Notes: generated from the sequence alone by a model not told the origin. A DNA stretch of 34,999 bases from Xenorhabdus griffiniae (GCF_015163655.1 NZ_JADEUF010000034.1:1-34999), one strand, 5' to 3'; counted from the stretch's first letter, positions 7,723 to 20,858 are shown. A program made the numbers and translations.

Positions 7723-9726
7723 TTAGAAACTTGCGTTGATACCTAAGCTGAAATTGTAGCTAGGATCTTGGCTATTGCCGTCATTGCGGGTAACGGAAGC
7801 AAACCCGCGCAGGTTATTGATCAGGTTTGCGTTCACGCCGACAGTATATTGACGCCAGTTTGTACTTTGTTTATCACTTTTCATTACAGCAGAAGCGTGA
7901 CTGCTATCGGTGTTCATAAAGCTGCGCAGTTTGTTGCTTGTATCACCAAATTGGTGATTAAACTGGACAGAAGCGTAAGGATTGAAACGGCCTAGTTGAG
8001 TATCCACGCGCCATCCCAGGGTGCCAACTTTAGAGGTGTAGTCTTGATCACCAAAATGCATGGAAGTGCTATTGTTACCGGATTCACGGTAGCCATCGAT
8101 GTCACCTTTATCCCAGGCATACTGGATGATTGGGCTGGTGGTCAGATAATGAGTAACAGGGATATCCCAACCGGCGGTAATGCGTGCACCCCACTGTTTA
8201 CCTGTGGTAGAGCCGATTTCTCTGCGTGTCGCTTCGCCAAGCTGGATGGTACGAGTCAGGCTCTCATAATTGGTGCGAGAATAATGGAAGTCTCCGCTTA
8301 ACCAACCATTATTGTAGTAGTTCCACAATGTATACGCTGTCAGAACATGACCACGGCCTGCATAAGAGAAGTCAGCAATAGGTGAGCGCTCCTCTTTATA
8401 GTTAGAGTACATTGCACCCAATAGCAGGTTATCGAGCAATTGATAATCGCTACCCAGTGTAAAGGTTTTATCTTGGTTACCGGTGTAGCCACCAAAGACA
8501 CCGACTTTACCTTGTTCGTTGCCACCGTTACGCAGTTGTTGCAGGTGACCATCAAGGGAAGATAGGGCACTTTTAACGGAGGCACGGTTGACCTGAGTCA
8601 GTGTCATTACTTGTGATGGGGCAATATAGATAGAGGTAATGTATTGGCCCATTATCTTCTGTCCCAACGGTGTTGGGTGGAAAGAATCAGAGAATAGAGA
8701 TTGGTATTCGGCAAATCCACTCATATTGGCGGAACATTCATTGATCTTCACGCCATATGGGCAAGCATAACCTAATGTATTTTGGATACCATAAACCGTA
8801 GGGTTGGCGATCACTTCATTCAACAATCCATTGATGTCAGCACGCAAAATATTGCCGTTTTTTGTGTCAATGAGTTTGCTGACTTGCTCATTGTATGTAT
8901 CAGTGAGTTTTGATGCCTCTGCACTTGCCTGATTGTAGGCAGCGAGAAGTTTTTCATATTTTGCTTCTACTTCATTTGGCGATAATATTTCTATAATTTT
9001 TTTCAACGTACCTTCGAGAATTAGGCGGCGATATTCTTTATTAGGAGTGGTAAAAGTATTAATACCATCATGGACGGATTTTAATCCGCCATGAATTGTT
9101 TGATTAATAGCTTCTTTTTGTTTTTCAGATAGTTCTTTGTAATCTGCCGGAGTCAAAACCTGAGTCAGCACTGTTTCTAAAAATCTGGGAGTCGTGCTCA
9201 CATCAGGAACCGTTGGAACAATAACTAATCCCGCACCTTGTTTGATAAGTTGATTAATTTGATTTGCAGTTGCGGTAGCACTGGAGACGACAACCCCAGC
9301 AGCAACTTTTTGACGTTCTTGTGGATCTTTTTCTTTTGCGGCGTCTTCCAATGCTTGAGCAATATCGTTACCACCGACCCAATGAATATAGATACTGTTA
9401 GGATCAGCTTTTCCATCTTGGCTATTAAGGTATCTATTTACCTGCTCTTGCGTATTAAACTTATAGTTAATCGCCATCGCCCCACCTTGGGCATAATTAG
9501 TTCCACCGTTCTCTCTGGATGGAATGAGCGTTGTGCCTGTAATGTGTTGAGTAAAATACTCAACATATAACTGGCTTGTCGCACCATCTGTGGTATAGCG
9601 TCCGTTATTTCCGCTATCACTTAAGCTATCTCCAAAAACATAGACCCGATCATAAGCATGGGCGGTAGAAACGGCATTGATTGAAAGCGCTAGCAGTGCA
9701 GGTGTAAATAAAAATGCCTTTTTCAT
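7723..9726 (-). CDS. GDSL-family esterase/lipase autotransporter (667 aa), paralogue of its neighbour
   Basis: Same architecture as the downstream copy. Signal peptide 1-24 (ends TAHA). Nucleophile Ser34 in FGDSLSDSGNNG, VGGND at 117-121, catalytic pair Asp347/His350 in FSDSFHP. A helical insert lies at about 185-290, and a C-terminal autotransporter barrel from about 400 ends in Phe (LGINASF). Start at 9726 is set by AAGGAGAG and by the signal peptide; 29 upstream codons are open but have no reason to be used. Barrel and passenger are highly similar to the other copy, while the helical insert differs most, which suggests duplication and then divergence of surface-exposed parts. Probable role: extracellular lipid or ester hydrolysis in the insect/nematode host; inference. 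Confidence 0.9.
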   Translation of the reverse strand: MKKAFLFTPALLALSINAVSTAHAYDRVYVFGDSLSDSGNNGRYTTDGATSQLYVEYFTQHITGTTLIPSRENGGTNYAQGGAMAINYKFNTQEQVNRYLNSQDGKADPNSIYIHWVGGNDIAQALEDAAKEKDPQERQKVAAGVVVSSATATANQINQLIKQGAGLVIVPTVPDVSTTPRFLETVLTQVLTPADYKELSEKQKEAINQTIHGGLKSVHDGINTFTTPNKEYRRLILEGTLKKIIEILSPNEVEAKYEKLLAAYNQASAEASKLTDTYNEQVSKLIDTKNGNILRADINGLLNEVIANPTVYGIQNTLGYACPYGVKINECSANMSGFAEYQSLFSDSFHPTPLGQKIMGQYITSIYIAPSQVMTLTQVNRASVKSALSSLDGHLQQLRNGGNEQGKVGVFGGYTGNQDKTFTLGSDYQLLDNLLLGAMYSNYKEERSPIADFSYAGRGHVLTAYTLWNYYNNGWLSGDFHYSRTNYESLTRTIQLGEATRREIGSTTGKQWGARITAGWDIPVTHYLTTSPIIQYAWDKGDIDGYRESGNNSTSMHFGDQDYTSKVGTLGWRVDTQLGRFNPYASVQFNHQFGDTSNKLRSFMNTDSSHASAVMKSDKQSTNWRQYTVGVNANLINNLRGFASVTRNDGNSQDPSYNFSLGINASF

Positions 9727-10400
9727 TGGCACTCTCCTTAAAAAGTAGTTTTTGCTATTAATCAACATCTTGTCTTTAGAAAAGCTGGTTTTTGGGCGAA
9801 AAGCATCCCGCAACTCTTCCTCAGTAGGTTAGAGATGTTGATATGTTTAATATTGAGATAAACCCATATAAGACAGCTGACTTATTGGTAACGGCTGCCT
9901 ACGATTAATTATGGTTTCAGGTTATTGAACTTCCATGTTGCTTTGCATTTTTTATGGATACTGGGATCTTAAAAAATTCAACGCCTAAGTACGTACATAA
10001 AATAACCAATCGAAAATTATCCTTTTCATCCCTGGATCTTGATAGCTTATCTATTAGAATAATTTATTTTTTTAGAAAAGAAATAATACCTGTTTTCCGA
10101 TACTGTTGTGTGATGTAAAGAAGTAAAACCAGCGCCATTAAGCGTGCGACAGGTTAGCAGTAACCATTCAATGACACCAGTATTGTTAGAATGTTAGGAA
10201 CTGGACGTACCAGATGGATTGAAATGTTTATGGGGCATTAATATTAGATTATATGGCTATTTAATCGTTTTATTTTATTGGGCGAAATTTAAGATCTTAT
10301 GTCAATTTATTGATAATTTTACTTATTTTTGGAATGGTACTATTTTTAATTGTTATTAATTCGAATTGAAATCATTAGCTAAATATATTAAAAAAACAGA
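9727..10400. other. long intergenic region upstream of the lipase pair
   Basis: No open frame, RNA gene or repeat family is recognised in this 674-base AT-rich stretch. It must hold the promoter of the 667-residue lipase. A perfect 10-bp inverted repeat, ATCAACATCT (9761-9770) and AGATGTTGAT (9833-9842), straddles the presumed promoter or leader. In E. coli dauA stands in about this position, next to prs; here it is replaced. Confidence 0.5.
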
Positions 10401-10436
10401 AAACCCCGCTGCTGCAAATGCAGCAACGGGGTTTTT
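10388..10436 (-). terminator. rho-independent terminator of prs
   Basis: A GC-rich hairpin AAACCCCG...CGGGGTTT with an inner GCTGC/GCAGC stem (10401-10434). On the minus strand it is followed by TCTGTTTTTTT. It lies 66 bases past the prs stop. Confidence 0.9.
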
Positions 10437-10501
10437 AAGGCAATGATTTATTTAATCACTTGAATAAGTTAGCGCTCAATATTGACGCTAAAACTTAAAC
10501 A

Positions 10502-12413
<1,912 letters not shown>

Positions 12414-12414
<1 letters not shown>

Positions 12415-13031
12415 TATTGAATCGTCCAGTTATCCATCTTTAATTTTATGCGGTTGTTTCCTTGCGTAAGCTCCAGTCGGGTGGGTAAGGCTGGCGTGAT
12501 CGTTGTATCGTATCCTTGATAATTTACGCACCAAATTTCACCCTTTTTTTTGTCACTGACGGATTTAAGCAGGTAGTTTGCATCTAACTGAAAATTTTTG
12601 GCATTACCAGGCAAACCGATGATCCAACTTCTTAGATTATCCAGAGGAATATTCATATTGGTCAGTTGGTAAATTAAAGATTCGGGTTTATCACTGAGAT
12701 ATTTTTTACCATTATTGTCAGTGATCTGGATCATATTCGGTTCGACGAACAATTCCAATTCTGTTGTACCCAATGGATTGAGTAACAGTAACTTATAATT
12801 GTCAGGTGAATATTGTTGCCAGAAAAATCGGGCGTACACTTTTTTTTCATCTGCCAGATAAGCGAAAGAACCTCGGGTTTGGTAATGCCCTAATTTTTGC
12901 AGTTGCTGTTCACGGGCGTGCCATTGTGGTGTATCTGCTGATCCCGTACCCATAGGGGGTTGCGTGATTGTACAGGCAGTCAGTAAAACACCGGAGAGGG
13001 GAAGTAAGCGAAAAAAAACAGACATTTTCAT
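12414..13031 (-). CDS. lolB: outer membrane lipoprotein receptor LolB
   Basis: A 205-residue lipoprotein that accepts lipoproteins from LolA and inserts them in the outer membrane. Signal with lipobox LLTAC places the lipidated Cys at 20. The mature part contains the LolB-typical [13 protein letters not shown] and [14 protein letters not shown] segments, the latter holding the protruding Leu loop. I chose the ATG at 13031 because AAGGG precedes it and the signal is of normal length; 11 further codons upstream are open. First gene of the leftward lolB-ispE-prs operon, divergent from hemA. Confidence 0.93.
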
Positions 13032-13253
13032 ACGGTAACCCTTGGTAGTAAGAGAGCTTGGCATTTTGTCGATTATAAATATGACAATTTAAAGCGTGCT
13101 ACCCAAGTTTATAATCATAGAGGGTAATTTAACGAAAGTTCGCTGAGAATTCTCGAATAAAATTATCGCATAATCACCTGATTGACTTTTATTGCACAGA
13201 TGCATCAAGTAGAATGCTCGACCAATGAGAGTCCTTATGAAGGGTGTGAGTTT
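13032..13253. promoter_or_regulatory. divergent lolB/hemA promoter region
   Basis: This segment must hold the promoters for the leftward lolB operon and the rightward hemA operon. A 10-bp palindrome GAGAATTCTC lies at 13145-13154. TAGAAT at about 13210 is a possible -10 box for hemA, but no well-spaced -35 is evident, so I do not assign exact promoters. Confidence 0.4.
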
Positions 13254-13313
13254 ATGAGAATAATTATCAATATCATCATAGTCTTGCTTCCCGTGATAAC
13301 TCAATGTAGTTAA
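13254..13313 (+). CDS. putative hydrophobic leader peptide upstream of hemA (19 aa)
   Basis: ATG at 13254 opens 19 codons, [19 protein letters not shown], ending in TAA at 13311-13313. Only one base separates this stop from the hemA ATG. AAGGGTG lies 8-14 bases before the leader ATG, while hemA has no convincing Shine-Dalgarno site. The arrangement suggests translational coupling or a control peptide for hemA. It is very rich in Ile/Val/Leu and would insert in a membrane. Not known to me from E. coli; chance occurrence is possible. Confidence 0.4.
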   Translation: MRIIINIIIVLLPVITQCS

Positions 13314-13314
13314 G

Positions 13315-14577
13315 ATGACTTTATTAGCACTCGGTATCAACCATAAAACAGCGCCTGTTTCTTTACGTGAGCGGGTGGCCTTTTCTCCTGACACGCTAGG
13401 ATTAGCGCTTGATGACTTGCTCCAGCAACCCCTGGTGCGAGGTGGCGTCGTACTGTCTACCTGCAACCGTACAGAACTTTATCTCAGCGTTGAACAGCAG
13501 GGTAATTTAAAAGAACAGTTAATTAATTGGCTATGCAAATATCATCAGCTTAACCCTGATGATTTGGCAGGCAGCCTCTATTGGTATTTAGACAATGAAG
13601 CCGTCAGCCATTTAATGCGCGTTGCAAGCGGCCTGGATTCCCTGGTATTAGGGGAACCGCAGATTTTGGGACAGGTGAAAAAGGCTTTTTCTGAGTCGCA
13701 AAATTATCAATCTTTGTCGAGTGAACTGGAACGCTTATTCCAAAAATCTTTCTCGGTGGCTAAACGGATCAGAACAGAAACAGAAATTGGCGCCAATGCC
13801 GTTTCTGTCGCATTTGCGGCCTGTACACTTGCGCGGCAAATTTTCGAATCCCTTTCCCAACTTAATATCCTGCTGGTGGGCGCGGGGGAAACGATTGAAC
13901 TGGTTGCCCGTCATCTAAAAGAGCATGGCGTAAACCACATGATGATCGCCAACCGGACAAAAGAGCGGGCACAGATGCTTGCCAGTGAAGTCAATGCCGA
14001 AGTCATTTCCCTGCCGGATATCGATACCCGATTGGCTGAAGCGGATATTGTCATTAGTTCTACGGCCAGCCCATTACCGATCATTGGCAAAGGTATGGTC
14101 GAAAGGGCATTGAAATTACGTCGTAACCAACCCATGTTGCTGATTGACATTGCCGTTCCTCGCGATATTGAACCAGATGTGGAAAAATTGAGTGATGTTT
14201 ATCTGTACAGCGTGGATGATTTACAGGCTATCATTCAGCAAAATCTTGCCCAACGTAAAGCTGCGGCAGTGGTTGCGGAAGGGATTGTGCAACAAGAAAG
14301 CAGCTATTTCATGGATTGGTTGCGTTCTCAAGGCGCTGTTAATACAATTCGCGAATATCGAGAGCAGGCAGAGAAAATTAGGGCTGAGATGACGGCAAAG
14401 GCATTGATGTCCATAAGGCAGGGTGCTGATGCTGAACAGATCATTAACCAATTGACCTACCAGTTGACGAATCGTCTGATCCATACACCGACTAAATCTC
14501 TCCAACAGGCTGCCAGTGATGGCGATTTGGAACGCCTGAATCTATTACGGGACAGCCTTGGGCTGGATCATAACTAA
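13315..14577 (+). CDS. hemA: glutamyl-tRNA reductase
   Basis: A 420-residue enzyme that reduces glutamyl-tRNA(Glu) to glutamate-1-semialdehyde, the committed step of tetrapyrrole synthesis. N-terminal [21 protein letters not shown], catalytic Cys50 in STCNRTELY, the [18 protein letters not shown] segment (about 103-120), NADPH-binding [16 protein letters not shown] (about 186-201), and a C-terminal dimerisation region ending [10 protein letters not shown]. Full length. The start has no good ribosome binding site and follows a short leader frame by one base. prfA follows 30 bases downstream and continues the operon. Confidence 0.97.
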   Translation: MTLLALGINHKTAPVSLRERVAFSPDTLGLALDDLLQQPLVRGGVVLSTCNRTELYLSVEQQGNLKEQLINWLCKYHQLNPDDLAGSLYWYLDNEAVSHLMRVASGLDSLVLGEPQILGQVKKAFSESQNYQSLSSELERLFQKSFSVAKRIRTETEIGANAVSVAFAACTLARQIFESLSQLNILLVGAGETIELVARHLKEHGVNHMMIANRTKERAQMLASEVNAEVISLPDIDTRLAEADIVISSTASPLPIIGKGMVERALKLRRNQPMLLIDIAVPRDIEPDVEKLSDVYLYSVDDLQAIIQQNLAQRKAAAVVAEGIVQQESSYFMDWLRSQGAVNTIREYREQAEKIRAEMTAKALMSIRQGADAEQIINQLTYQLTNRLIHTPTKSLQQAASDGDLERLNLLRDSLGLDHN

Positions 14578-14607
14578 CCCTATTCTTAATAAGGTCTGAT
14601 ATTACGA

Positions 14608-15690
14608 ATGAAGCCTTCTATTGTCGCTAAATTGGAAGCACTACAAGAACGCCATGAAGAAGTGTTGGCTCACCTCGGTGATGCTGAAGTCATTGCTGAT
14701 CAAGAGCGTTTTCGCGCATTATCAAAGGAATATGCTCAACTGACGGATGTGACTAACTGTTTTAAAGCCTGGAAAAGCGTTCAGGATGATATTGAAACAG
14801 CCGAGATGATGCTTGATGATCCCGAAATGCGGGAAATGGCGCAGGAAGAACTCAAAAGCGCAAAAATTCGTAATGAAGAGTTGGAACAGCAATTGCAATT
14901 GTTGTTATTACCGAAAGATCCGGATGATGAACGCAACTGTTTCCTTGAAGTTCGTGCCGGAACGGGGGGGGATGAAGCTGCGATATTTGCCGGAGATTTA
15001 TTCCGTATGTATAGCCGTTATGCTGAATCCCGTCGCTGGAAAGTGGAACTCATGAGTGCCAATGAAGGTGAACATGGCGGATATAAGGAAGTGATTGCCA
15101 AAATTTCTGGTGAGCAAGTTTATGGACACCTGAAATTTGAGTCTGGTGGTCATCGTGTCCAGCGAGTGCCGGAAACAGAATCCCAGGGGCGCATTCATAC
15201 TTCTGCGTGTACGGTAGCTATTCTGCCTGAAATCCCGGAAGCGGAATTGCCGGATATTAATCCAGGCGATCTGAAAATTGATACTTACCGCTCTTCCGGC
15301 GCGGGCGGGCAGCACGTCAACACCACTGACTCCGCCATTCGAATTACCCACTTGCCGACGGGGATTGTTGTAGAGTGTCAGGATGAGCGTTCACAGCACA
15401 AGAACAAAGCCAAAGCGATGTCTGTGCTTGCTGCGCGTATCCGTGCCGCTGAGATGCAAAAGCGTCAGGAGGCTGAGGCTTCTGAACGCCGTAACTTGCT
15501 TGGCTCCGGTGACCGTTCAGATCGCAACCGCACCTATAACTTCCCACAGGGGCGCGTTACCGACCACCGTATCAACCTGACGTTATACCGTCTTGAAGAA
15601 GTGATGGAAGGCAAACTGGATATGCTTATCCAACCTATCATTACTGAATACCAAGCAGACCAATTATCCGCATTGTCAGAGCAGGATTGA
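14608..15690 (+). CDS. prfA: peptide chain release factor 1
   Basis: 360 residues, the family length. It reads UAA and UAG and triggers release of the finished protein. GGQ motif at 233-235 ([15 protein letters not shown]), which PrmC methylates on Gln. The stop-codon recognition tripeptide PxT is PET at 188-190, where I recall PAT in E. coli; both fit the RF1 consensus. An N-terminal helical domain spans about 1-110. The stop overlaps the start of prmC (TGATG), so factor and its modifying enzyme are coupled. Confidence 0.98.
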   Translation: MKPSIVAKLEALQERHEEVLAHLGDAEVIADQERFRALSKEYAQLTDVTNCFKAWKSVQDDIETAEMMLDDPEMREMAQEELKSAKIRNEELEQQLQLLLLPKDPDDERNCFLEVRAGTGGDEAAIFAGDLFRMYSRYAESRRWKVELMSANEGEHGGYKEVIAKISGEQVYGHLKFESGGHRVQRVPETESQGRIHTSACTVAILPEIPEAELPDINPGDLKIDTYRSSGAGGQHVNTTDSAIRITHLPTGIVVECQDERSQHKNKAKAMSVLAARIRAAEMQKRQEAEASERRNLLGSGDRSDRNRTYNFPQGRVTDHRINLTLYRLEEVMEGKLDMLIQPIITEYQADQLSALSEQD

Positions 15691-16550
15691 TGAATTATCA
15701 ACATTGGCTCCGACATGCAGCTATGCAGTTGACTGAAAGTGACAGCCCTAAGCGTGATGCAGAAATTCTGTTGCAACACGTAACAGGGCGTTCCCGCACT
15801 TACTTAATTGCATTCCATGAGACACCAATTTCCCCAAAAGAAGTTAGCCAGCTTGAGACCTTGCTGGCTCGCCGCATCCAGGGTGAACCGATTGCTTATA
15901 TTGTGGGGGAGCGTGAATTTTGGTCGCTGTCCCTGACTGTATCACCAGCAACGTTAATCCCGCGTCCTGATACGGAATGCCTGGTTGAAAAAGCCTTGGA
16001 ACTATTGCCTGTATCATCGGCACAAATTCTGGATCTTGGCACGGGAACAGGGGCAATTGCATTGGCGCTGGCAAGTGAGCGGCATGATTGCTATGTCACT
16101 GGGGTGGATATCAACCCTGATGCAGTCGCGTTGGCAAGACATAATGCTGCCAGAAACGCGGAAAAATTGTCTGTTCACAATGTGAATTTTCTGCAAAGTG
16201 AGTGGTTTTCTGCGGTTGGGGAAAGACAATTTGATATGATTGTCAGTAATCCTCCCTATATTGATGAGCTTGACCCTCATCTGCGCGAAGGAGATGTCAG
16301 GTTTGAACCAGCCACTGCATTGATCGCTGCACAAAATGGCATAGCAGATTTGCAGACAATTATAGAGCAGGCTCGCCACTTCCTGTTACCAAACGGATGG
16401 CTATTATTGGAACATGGCTGGAAACAGGGAATCGTTGTCAGAAACCTATTTTTGGAAAAAGGTTATCAACAGATAGCAACTTTTCAGGATTATGGTGGTA
16501 ACGAACGTATCACGGTAGGTCAATGGAATAAAGATGAAAACCATAGTTAA
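15690..16550 (+). CDS. prmC: release factor glutamine methyltransferase PrmC
   Basis: A 286-residue SAM-dependent enzyme that methylates the Gln of the GGQ motif in RF1 and RF2. The Rossmann motif I is ILDLGTGTGAIALALA (about 111-126), and the glutamine-binding NPPY motif is in VSNPPYIDE (about 186-194). The N-terminal helical domain that recognises the release factor is present. I use the ATG at 15690, whose A is the last base of the prfA stop; a TTG one codon upstream is also in frame. It overlaps sirB1 by 17 bases. Confidence 0.97.
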   Translation: MNYQHWLRHAAMQLTESDSPKRDAEILLQHVTGRSRTYLIAFHETPISPKEVSQLETLLARRIQGEPIAYIVGEREFWSLSLTVSPATLIPRPDTECLVEKALELLPVSSAQILDLGTGTGAIALALASERHDCYVTGVDINPDAVALARHNAARNAEKLSVHNVNFLQSEWFSAVGERQFDMIVSNPPYIDELDPHLREGDVRFEPATALIAAQNGIADLQTIIEQARHFLLPNGWLLLEHGWKQGIVVRNLFLEKGYQQIATFQDYGGNERITVGQWNKDENHS

Positions 16551-17343
16551 TTATGAATTCAATAATGCTTCCCTGATAGATGGTATTATTCTGGTAACAC
16601 GGGCCATTCGTCCTGATTTCCCCCACACAATGGTGACTGAGCAATTAACGGTATTGCTTGAAGAAGCGCGCCAAAAACTTTCCTCTATTACTGACACCAA
16701 AGCAAAATTACACGCATTATTGATGCTGTTTTATCGAGAGTGGAAATTTGGTGGTGCGAATGGGGTGTATTGTTTATCTGATACCTTGTGGTTGGATAAT
16801 GTATTGCGTTCACGCCAAGGTGCTCCCGTCACATTGGGAACGATATTTACCCATATAGCTCAGGCGCTGGCATTGCCCGTACAGCCTGTTATATTTCCGA
16901 CACAGTTAATTTTACGGGTTGATTTGGCTGATGAGCCGACATGGTTTATTAACCCGATGAATGGCGATACGCTCAACGAACATATCCTTGATGTCTGGTT
17001 GAAAGGTAATATTGGCCCGATGGTTCGTTTAGAAAATAAGGATTTACAGGAAGCCGATAATAACGGCATTGTGCGAAAAGTGACTGATATTATCAAAGTT
17101 TCCTTAATGGAAGAGAAAAAAATGGAGTTGGCATTAAAGGCCAGCGAAGTCGTGCTGATGTTCGATCCCGAAGATCCATATGAAATCCGCGACCGAGGAC
17201 TAATTTATGCGCAACTCGATTGTAATCACATTGCTGTTTCAGATTTGAGTTATTTTGTCGAACATTGCCCTGAGGACCCGATCTCAGAAATGATAAAAAT
17301 GCAGATTAACACCATTGATCAGAGAGCGATCATTCTCCATTAA
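16534..17343 (+). CDS. sirB1: SirB1 family protein
   Basis: A 269-residue protein of the SirB1/YchA family: an N-terminal transglutaminase-like region (about 40-165, with FPTQLILRVD and WFINPMNGD) and a C-terminal tetratricopeptide-type region ending YEIRDRGLIYAQLDC and HCPEDPISEMI. Biochemical function is not established for the family. Starts inside the end of prmC (17-base overlap). In E. coli sirB2 lies between prmC and sirB1; here it is absent and the two genes overlap directly. kdsA follows after a repeat. Confidence 0.93.
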   Translation: MKTIVNYEFNNASLIDGIILVTRAIRPDFPHTMVTEQLTVLLEEARQKLSSITDTKAKLHALLMLFYREWKFGGANGVYCLSDTLWLDNVLRSRQGAPVTLGTIFTHIAQALALPVQPVIFPTQLILRVDLADEPTWFINPMNGDTLNEHILDVWLKGNIGPMVRLENKDLQEADNNGIVRKVTDIIKVSLMEEKKMELALKASEVVLMFDPEDPYEIRDRGLIYAQLDCNHIAVSDLSYFVEHCPEDPISEMIKMQINTIDQRAIILH

Positions 17344-18375
<1,032 letters not shown>

Positions 18376-18404
18376 TCACGGGATCTGTTTGGTTTTTTGA
18401 TAAT

Positions 18405-18444
18405 GCGGTTACAGAAATATTGCCCTGTGACCGCCTGTTTTTTT
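18405..18444 (+). terminator. rho-independent terminator of kdsA
   Basis: GCGGTTACAG (18405-18414) pairs with CTGTGACCGC (18425-18434) with one G-U pair, followed by TGTTTTTTT. It is 30 bases past kdsA. Its T-run overlaps the stop codon of the protease-like remnant on the other strand. Confidence 0.85.
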
Positions 18445-18659
18445 ACACATTATCTTTAATAAATAATCTTTTACCAGGAAAGTCAATTAATACTGCATAT
18501 TGATTGAAAAAGTTATTTCCAATTAATCCATCCGCATTTAAGTGATTAAAATCTCCATCAACCAGTAGTGAATTTAGTTCTATTTTTTTAATCCCTTCCT
18601 CTATTGATTTTTGCCATAAGAATATTAGACCAAATAATATTCTTATCTGGAGATTTAGG
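18443..18659 (-). pseudogene. C-terminal remnant of a retropepsin-like aspartic protease gene
   Basis: Read on the minus strand, about 70 codons are open and end in TAA at 18443-18445. The end contains NADGLIGNNFFNQYAVLIDF and then PGKRLFI. This is the typical C-terminal half of clan AA (retropepsin-like) single-domain proteases, where a DGLLGxDFL segment precedes a final beta-strand. The N-terminal half with the catalytic D-T/S-G is missing: the frame ends where the family A repeat begins at 18660. It has no start of its own. Family call is by pattern; breakage at the repeat is seen directly. Confidence 0.6.
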
Positions 18660-18756
18660 CTAAATAGGTTTTCATAATACTGAGAGTATCAGGTGTTGGT
18701 ATTCCTTACCCCGCGCGGGGTAAGGAATACTCCTATCATTTTGGAACACTATTTAG
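18660..18756. repeat. Family A palindromic repeat, copy A3 (supplies dauA stop)
   Basis: 97 bp, CTAAATAGG to CTATTTAG, with core CCTTACCCCGCGCGGGGTAAGG. Its right end overlaps the dauA stop codon (18753-18755), and its left end truncates the protease-like remnant. Confidence 0.85.
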
Positions 18757-20441
18757 TTTATTTCTTGTAGTGCATTGGATAAAGTGGCATAAAAGCTCAA
18801 TTGCCCTTTAATCGGTTCGACTTTGGCTCGTGCCAGCGTTTTCAAAGGCTGGAAGGAGATATCGCACACAACGAGATGTTTCTCTTTTCCCATTTCCCGA
18901 ACGAATGCTTGAAAAGCATGTAGTCCACCAGCATCCAGAACCGGAACCGCATCCCACTGCATAATAATAGTGTGATAATCGGTGCCTTGTTCTTTCAGTT
19001 CAGCAAAAATACGCTCTGCGGCTGCGAAAAACAGAGGACCATTAATTCGCACAACCAACAAACCGGTATCATTATTCGTTGCGGGAGAAACGCTGATTCG
19101 TGTCATATTGGCAATTTTGCGCATAAACAGTAGTGAAGCCAGCACAATGCCTATCGTGATTGCTACTACCATATCAAACAGCACCGTTAATGACATACAC
19201 AGCAACATCACGATGATATCGTCTTTGGGGGCACGGCGGATGAGATCCACAACCTTATGGGCTTCGCTCATATTCCACGCCACAATCAACAAAATAGCTG
19301 ACATAGCGGCAAGCGGTAAATAAGAAAGTATTGGGGCAAGAACCAGCAGTGCCAACAATACCAGCAGGGAGTGAACGACAGCGGCAATTGGTGAGGTTGC
19401 TCCTGCCCGCACATTGGCGGCTGAGCGAGCGATAGCCGCAGTTGCGGTGATCCCGCCAAAGAAGGGGGCGACAATATTACCCATTCCCTGACCGATTAAT
19501 TCACTGTTGGAATGATGTTTTTTTCCGGTCATGCCATCAAGAATAACGGCGCACAACAGGGATTCAATTGCGCCTAACATTGCCATAGAAAATGCAGCGG
19601 GCAGTAATGCTGATATTGTATTCCAGTTAATATCAAGAGAATGAGTATCAGGTAATTGCCACGGCAGGACAAATTGGGGAAGAATGGGGGGAATACCTTG
19701 GCCTTGTGTACCTTCTTCCAGCGTATAGCTAAATGACGAACCAATTGTTGCCACATCATGACCTAACAGATGCATGATCCCCATGATACCTGTACCTGCT
19801 ATTAAAGCGGGTAAGTGACCTGGTAACTTTATCCTGAGTTTTGGCCAGAAAATCAGTACCAGCAGGGTTGTTAAACCAATAAGGGTATCGCTCAGTTGTA
19901 ATGAAGGAAACGCTTGGGAGAGGGCAATCACCTTATTAATATAATTTTCCGGTACATGGTCTAATTTCAGGCCGAAGAAATTTTGCACTTGCATAGTAGC
20001 GATGGTAATGGCAATACCAGAAGTGAATCCAAGCGTAACAGAGAGTGGAATATACTCAATCAACCGGCCTAATCGCGCTAATCCCATGATAAGCAGAATA
20101 ATGCCTGACATGAGCGTGGCAATGAGCAAACCACTGAGGCCAAATTGTTGCGATACAGGATAGAGTATCACCACAAAAGCCGCTGTTGGGCCGGAAACGC
20201 TATAGCGTGATCCTCCGGTCACAGCAATAATCATGCCGGCAATGGCCGCAGTATACAGGCCGTATTGTGGTGCAACACCACTACCGATTGCCAGAGCCAT
20301 TGCCAGTGGGATAGCAATAATTCCCACGGTGATACCAGCAATTATGTCTTTGATAAGACGCTGAAAAGAGTAAGTTTCTTTCCAACAAGCGTCAATAAGC
20401 GCACTAAATGGACGTATTCCCTTAATTTTACGAGTATTCAT
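18753..20441 (-). CDS. dauA: SulP-family C4-dicarboxylate transporter DauA (YchM)
   Basis: A 562-residue inner membrane transporter. The N-terminal domain has about 12-14 membrane segments (about 25-440) with SulP hallmarks [36 protein letters not shown] and [21 protein letters not shown] cytoplasmic STAS domain covers about 450-560, with [15 protein letters not shown] holding the conserved loop. E. coli DauA takes up succinate and other C4-dicarboxylates at acidic pH. It is full length, but the stop codon lies in an inserted family A repeat, so the last residues may be altered. In E. coli it lies between ychH and prs; here it is next to kdsA, an inferred rearrangement. Confidence 0.92.
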   Translation of the reverse strand: MNTRKIKGIRPFSALIDACWKETYSFQRLIKDIIAGITVGIIAIPLAMALAIGSGVAPQYGLYTAAIAGMIIAVTGGSRYSVSGPTAAFVVILYPVSQQFGLSGLLIATLMSGIILLIMGLARLGRLIEYIPLSVTLGFTSGIAITIATMQVQNFFGLKLDHVPENYINKVIALSQAFPSLQLSDTLIGLTTLLVLIFWPKLRIKLPGHLPALIAGTGIMGIMHLLGHDVATIGSSFSYTLEEGTQGQGIPPILPQFVLPWQLPDTHSLDINWNTISALLPAAFSMAMLGAIESLLCAVILDGMTGKKHHSNSELIGQGMGNIVAPFFGGITATAAIARSAANVRAGATSPIAAVVHSLLVLLALLVLAPILSYLPLAAMSAILLIVAWNMSEAHKVVDLIRRAPKDDIIVMLLCMSLTVLFDMVVAITIGIVLASLLFMRKIANMTRISVSPATNNDTGLLVVRINGPLFFAAAERIFAELKEQGTDYHTIIMQWDAVPVLDAGGLHAFQAFVREMGKEKHLVVCDISFQPLKTLARAKVEPIKGQLSFYATLSNALQEIN

Positions 20442-20667
20442 TTAATTGAGAACCAAAAAATAAGATGGCAAATGATGAGCTGAAAAAAGTTATGCCAGCA
20501 TATCGCTTTTATCAGCTCAGAAAAGTGTTATATGTCAAAAAGTTAACTAATTTTACTTATCCGTTTTTGGAAAATGCGTTTTCTAAATTATTTTAGTACA
20601 AGTTTTATCGATGGTGAAATTGCATCGAAGTTATTAAAACAGTCAGATAATTGTTGGATTACACTTA

Positions 20668-20772
20668 TATACGCATTAAACTTCAAGTTGCCATTTACAA
20701 CACGATATTAAACCTGATTTCTCCCCGCTTCGCGGGGAGAAATCACACGCATCTTGAAGTTAGATTGGTATA
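20668..20772. repeat. MITE-like repeat, family B copy B4 (long form)
   Basis: 105 bp from TATACGCATTAAACTTCAAG to GTTAGATTGGTATA, core TTTCTCCCCGCTTCGCGGGG then AGAAA (perfect). It lies between the divergent dauA and lipoprotein-hydrolase genes. The rest of 20442-20858 shows no gene and must hold the two promoters. Confidence 0.85.
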
Positions 20773-20858
20773 TTTGGGCTTTTAAAGTCTAAGACTAAAT
20801 GATAAAAATAAAGAGAAGAAAATATAACGTTTAACAAAGAATTATTAGGCTAATACTT

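Noticed and set aside
7768-8301. Two plus-strand frames opposite the second autotransporter
   Set aside because: They lie within the barrel-coding part on the other strand and have no initiation signal or homology I can see.
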